Of a stretch of 64,000 nucleotides of DNA, positions 62,768-64,000 are shown one piece after another. A program made the translations under genes and the position numbers. Origin of the DNA: Evansella vedderi (GTDB taxonomy: Bacteria; Bacillota; Bacilli; Bacillales; Salisediminibacteriaceae); the NCBI RefSeq assembly GCF_030813435.1, contig NZ_JAUSUG010000006.1:1-64000 (forward strand), given 5' to 3'. The notes beneath the pieces are model-generated. The model had not been told where the DNA came from and searched no databases. It saw nothing but the letters and a program-made list of their open reading frames with translations. Each line of letters opens with the position of its first letter. The first letter of the stretch is position 1.

Positions 62768-63619
62768 ATGGAGAAACTAAAGCGATCTGTCATCAAAGAG
62801 GAATTAATAGCGTTGACCGGGGATTATAAGTTGGCCATCGTCCTCAATCAAATGATTTATTGGTCTCAGTATGTGAAGCATTTTGACCAATTTATTGAGG
62901 AGGAGGGTTTAAGGAGGAATGATCCTAATTTAGAACCTTCGAAGGGATGGATCTATAAAACGGCAGAGGAGTTATCCAGTGAAACGATGATGAAAGTTAC
63001 GCCGAAGACCATGCGAGACTATTTAAGTAAGCTGGTAGACAATGGGTGGCTAGATGAGAGGAAGAATCCTACTATTGGTTGGGATCATACGAAGCAGTAC
63101 CGAGTGAATCTAATAAAACTACAAAGTGATCTATTAGAGATGGGGTACGTCTTACAAGATTACAAGATTAACCTTCAAGACTTCATGCACCCAACTGAGG
63201 AAAAATTACAAATGGAAGGGTCAAAAAGGAAAAAAGGAAGTGGAGAAAACTTCGCTATGATTTTTCAAAATGAAAATACAATACCAGAGATTACTACAGA
63301 AATTACTACAGAGATTACAACAAAAGATACTGTCGCTGAGATCGTCGCTTATTTGAATGAAAAGGCATTGAAGAACTTCCAAGTGAATTCTAGAAAAACA
63401 CAAGAGCTCGTAAGAGCGAGAATAAGAGAAGGATATCATTTAGAAGATTTCCAACAAGTCATCGATAACAAATGCTCAGATTGGTTACTAGATAAAAAAA
63501 TGAGTAAGTTCCTCCGTCCAGAGACGTTATTCGGTACTAAATTTGAAGCTTATCTTAATGAACAAAGTATTACAAATGCAGCTAATGACTTTGATAGCTA
63601 TGTAAAGGGGTTGGAATAG
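62768..63619 (+). CDS. Phage-type replication protein with conserved C-terminal domain (Phg_2220_C)
   Basis: 283 residues. The N-terminal two-thirds contain a winged-helix region (YKLAIVLNQMIYWSQYVKHF, MKVTPKTMRDYLSKLVDNGW) like phage replisome organisers; a linker with TTEITTEITT (12-base repeat) leads to the C-terminal Phg_2220_C domain (VAEIVAYLNEKALKNFQVNS, FLRPETLFGTKFEAYLNE). Such proteins recognise the phage origin and recruit the helicase loader. GAGGTGGTTGGGTA precedes the ATG. It heads an operon with a helicase loader and DnaB, indicating a prophage or integrative element replication module. Confidence 0.88.
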   Translation: MEKLKRSVIKEELIALTGDYKLAIVLNQMIYWSQYVKHFDQFIEEEGLRRNDPNLEPSKGWIYKTAEELSSETMMKVTPKTMRDYLSKLVDNGWLDERKNPTIGWDHTKQYRVNLIKLQSDLLEMGYVLQDYKINLQDFMHPTEEKLQMEGSKRKKGSGENFAMIFQNENTIPEITTEITTEITTKDTVAEIVAYLNEKALKNFQVNSRKTQELVRARIREGYHLEDFQQVIDNKCSDWLLDKKMSKFLRPETLFGTKFEAYLNEQSITNAANDFDSYVKGLE

Positions 63620-63623
63620 GGTC

Positions 63624-63932
63624 ATGGATAAGAAAGAGACAGCCCTGCTGCTAATGGAAATCGATCGATTTTTTCCAGGGAAGTTGAAGTTAGAGGGAGC
63701 AACGGTAGAAGCTTGGTACCGGGTCATGAAAACACAGGACTATAAGGAGGTCATCCGTCGATTAGACCTTCACGTCATGCACCATAAATACCCGCCCACT
63801 GTCCATGACCTATTCGAAAAACCTCGTCCCGAACACAACAAAAACATCCTAAAACAACTAGCCGACTGGGAAAAAGAAAGCATAGGGACCGTTCCCGTGC
63901 AACAAAAGTTGCAACAAAAGGAGGAATGTTAG
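63624..63932 (+). CDS. Phage helicase loader/inhibitor (G39P-like)
   Basis: 102 residues. ETALLLMEIDRFFPGKLKLE, VEAWYRVMKTQDYKEVIRRL and MHHKYPPTVHDLFEKPRPEH match the G39P fold that binds replicative helicase. It begins 4 bases after the upstream stop and ends just before the dnaB start, with AAAGGAGG inside its last codons. Role: delivering the DnaB-type helicase to the origin complex. Confidence 0.85.
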   Translation: MDKKETALLLMEIDRFFPGKLKLEGATVEAWYRVMKTQDYKEVIRRLDLHVMHHKYPPTVHDLFEKPRPEHNKNILKQLADWEKESIGTVPVQQKLQQKEEC

Positions 63933-64000
63933 ATGGCGCTGCAAGGGAATGTGGAGGCGGAGAAACTGCTACTTGGTTGTATTTTACTAGATAACAGCAT
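63933..64000 (+). CDS. dnaB: Replicative DNA helicase DnaB (5' end, runs off window)
   Basis: ATG behind AAAGGAGGAATGTTAG. The visible 22 residues, MALQGNVEAEKLLLGCILLD plus NS, match the DnaB N-terminal domain (N-x-EAE-x2-LLG-x-IL). Third gene of the phage-type replication module. Confidence 0.85.
   Translation, partial: MALQGNVEAEKLLLGCILLDNS

Overview
The window comes from a low-GC Gram-positive bacterium, most likely a member of the Bacillaceae. Supporting signs are strong AGGAGG-type ribosome binding sites, many TTG starts, a ComK homologue, YjcZ, YvrJ, DUF2922, DUF1659 and DUF3231 family genes, poly-gamma-glutamate genes of the capBCA type, wall teichoic acid genes (tagD/tagB) and cell-wall-binding-repeat (CWB2) exoproteins. 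No RNA gene or CRISPR array was seen.

Layout. Positions 1-655 hold the end of an IS3-family element. From about 655 to 14990 lies a surface-polymer island framed by two arrays of one 52-bp tandem repeat in opposite orientations (about 6.5 units at 655-1003 and 28 or more units at 13472-14990). Between the arrays, mostly on the minus strand, are a CotH kinase / DUF4956 / VTC-domain operon, an NlpC/P60 hydrolase, a plus-strand Rpn-family nuclease locus behind a candidate LexA-controlled promoter, and the poly-gamma-glutamate operon capB-capC-capA-ggt. The Rpn gene is broken by a stop codon and its C-terminal, antitoxin-like module is amplified in tandem.

Positions 15.2-26.7 kb resemble the Bacillus cell-wall region: gpsA (glycerol 3-phosphate supply), mnaA (UDP-ManNAc supply), a CWB2 amidase, tagB and tagD with three candidate PhoP boxes on the tagD promoter, a CWB2 subtilisin, a two-domain glycosyl/glycerophosphate transferase and an LCP attachment protein.

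Positions 27-50.7 kb form a Wzx/Wzy-type capsule or exopolysaccharide locus. It has a chain-length regulator, a BY-kinase and its PHP phosphatase, GalU, a UDP-GlcNAc 4,6-dehydratase, an initiating phosphoglycosyl transferase with a short reductase, three further glycosyltransferases, flippase, polymerase, an asparagine-synthase-like amidotransferase, a CapA-like protein and the complete five-enzyme WbpA/B/E/D/I set for UDP-2,3-diacetamido-2,3-dideoxy-D-mannuronic acid. The predicted polymer carries a (possibly amidated) diacetamido-uronic acid and probably a 6-deoxy-HexNAc primer sugar.

Positions 50.7-57.5 kb mix yifB/comM with mobile DNA (a REP-associated tyrosine transposase with candidate REP hairpins, and a complete IS1182-type element), comK and an XRE regulator. 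Positions 57.6-64 kb hold a small sigma factor behind four evenly spaced palindromes, two YjcZ-type peptides, DUF3231 and MarR genes, the YvrJ/DUF2922/DUF1659 cluster and, divergently, a phage-type replication module (Phg_2220_C protein, G39P-like helicase loader, DnaB) running off the end.
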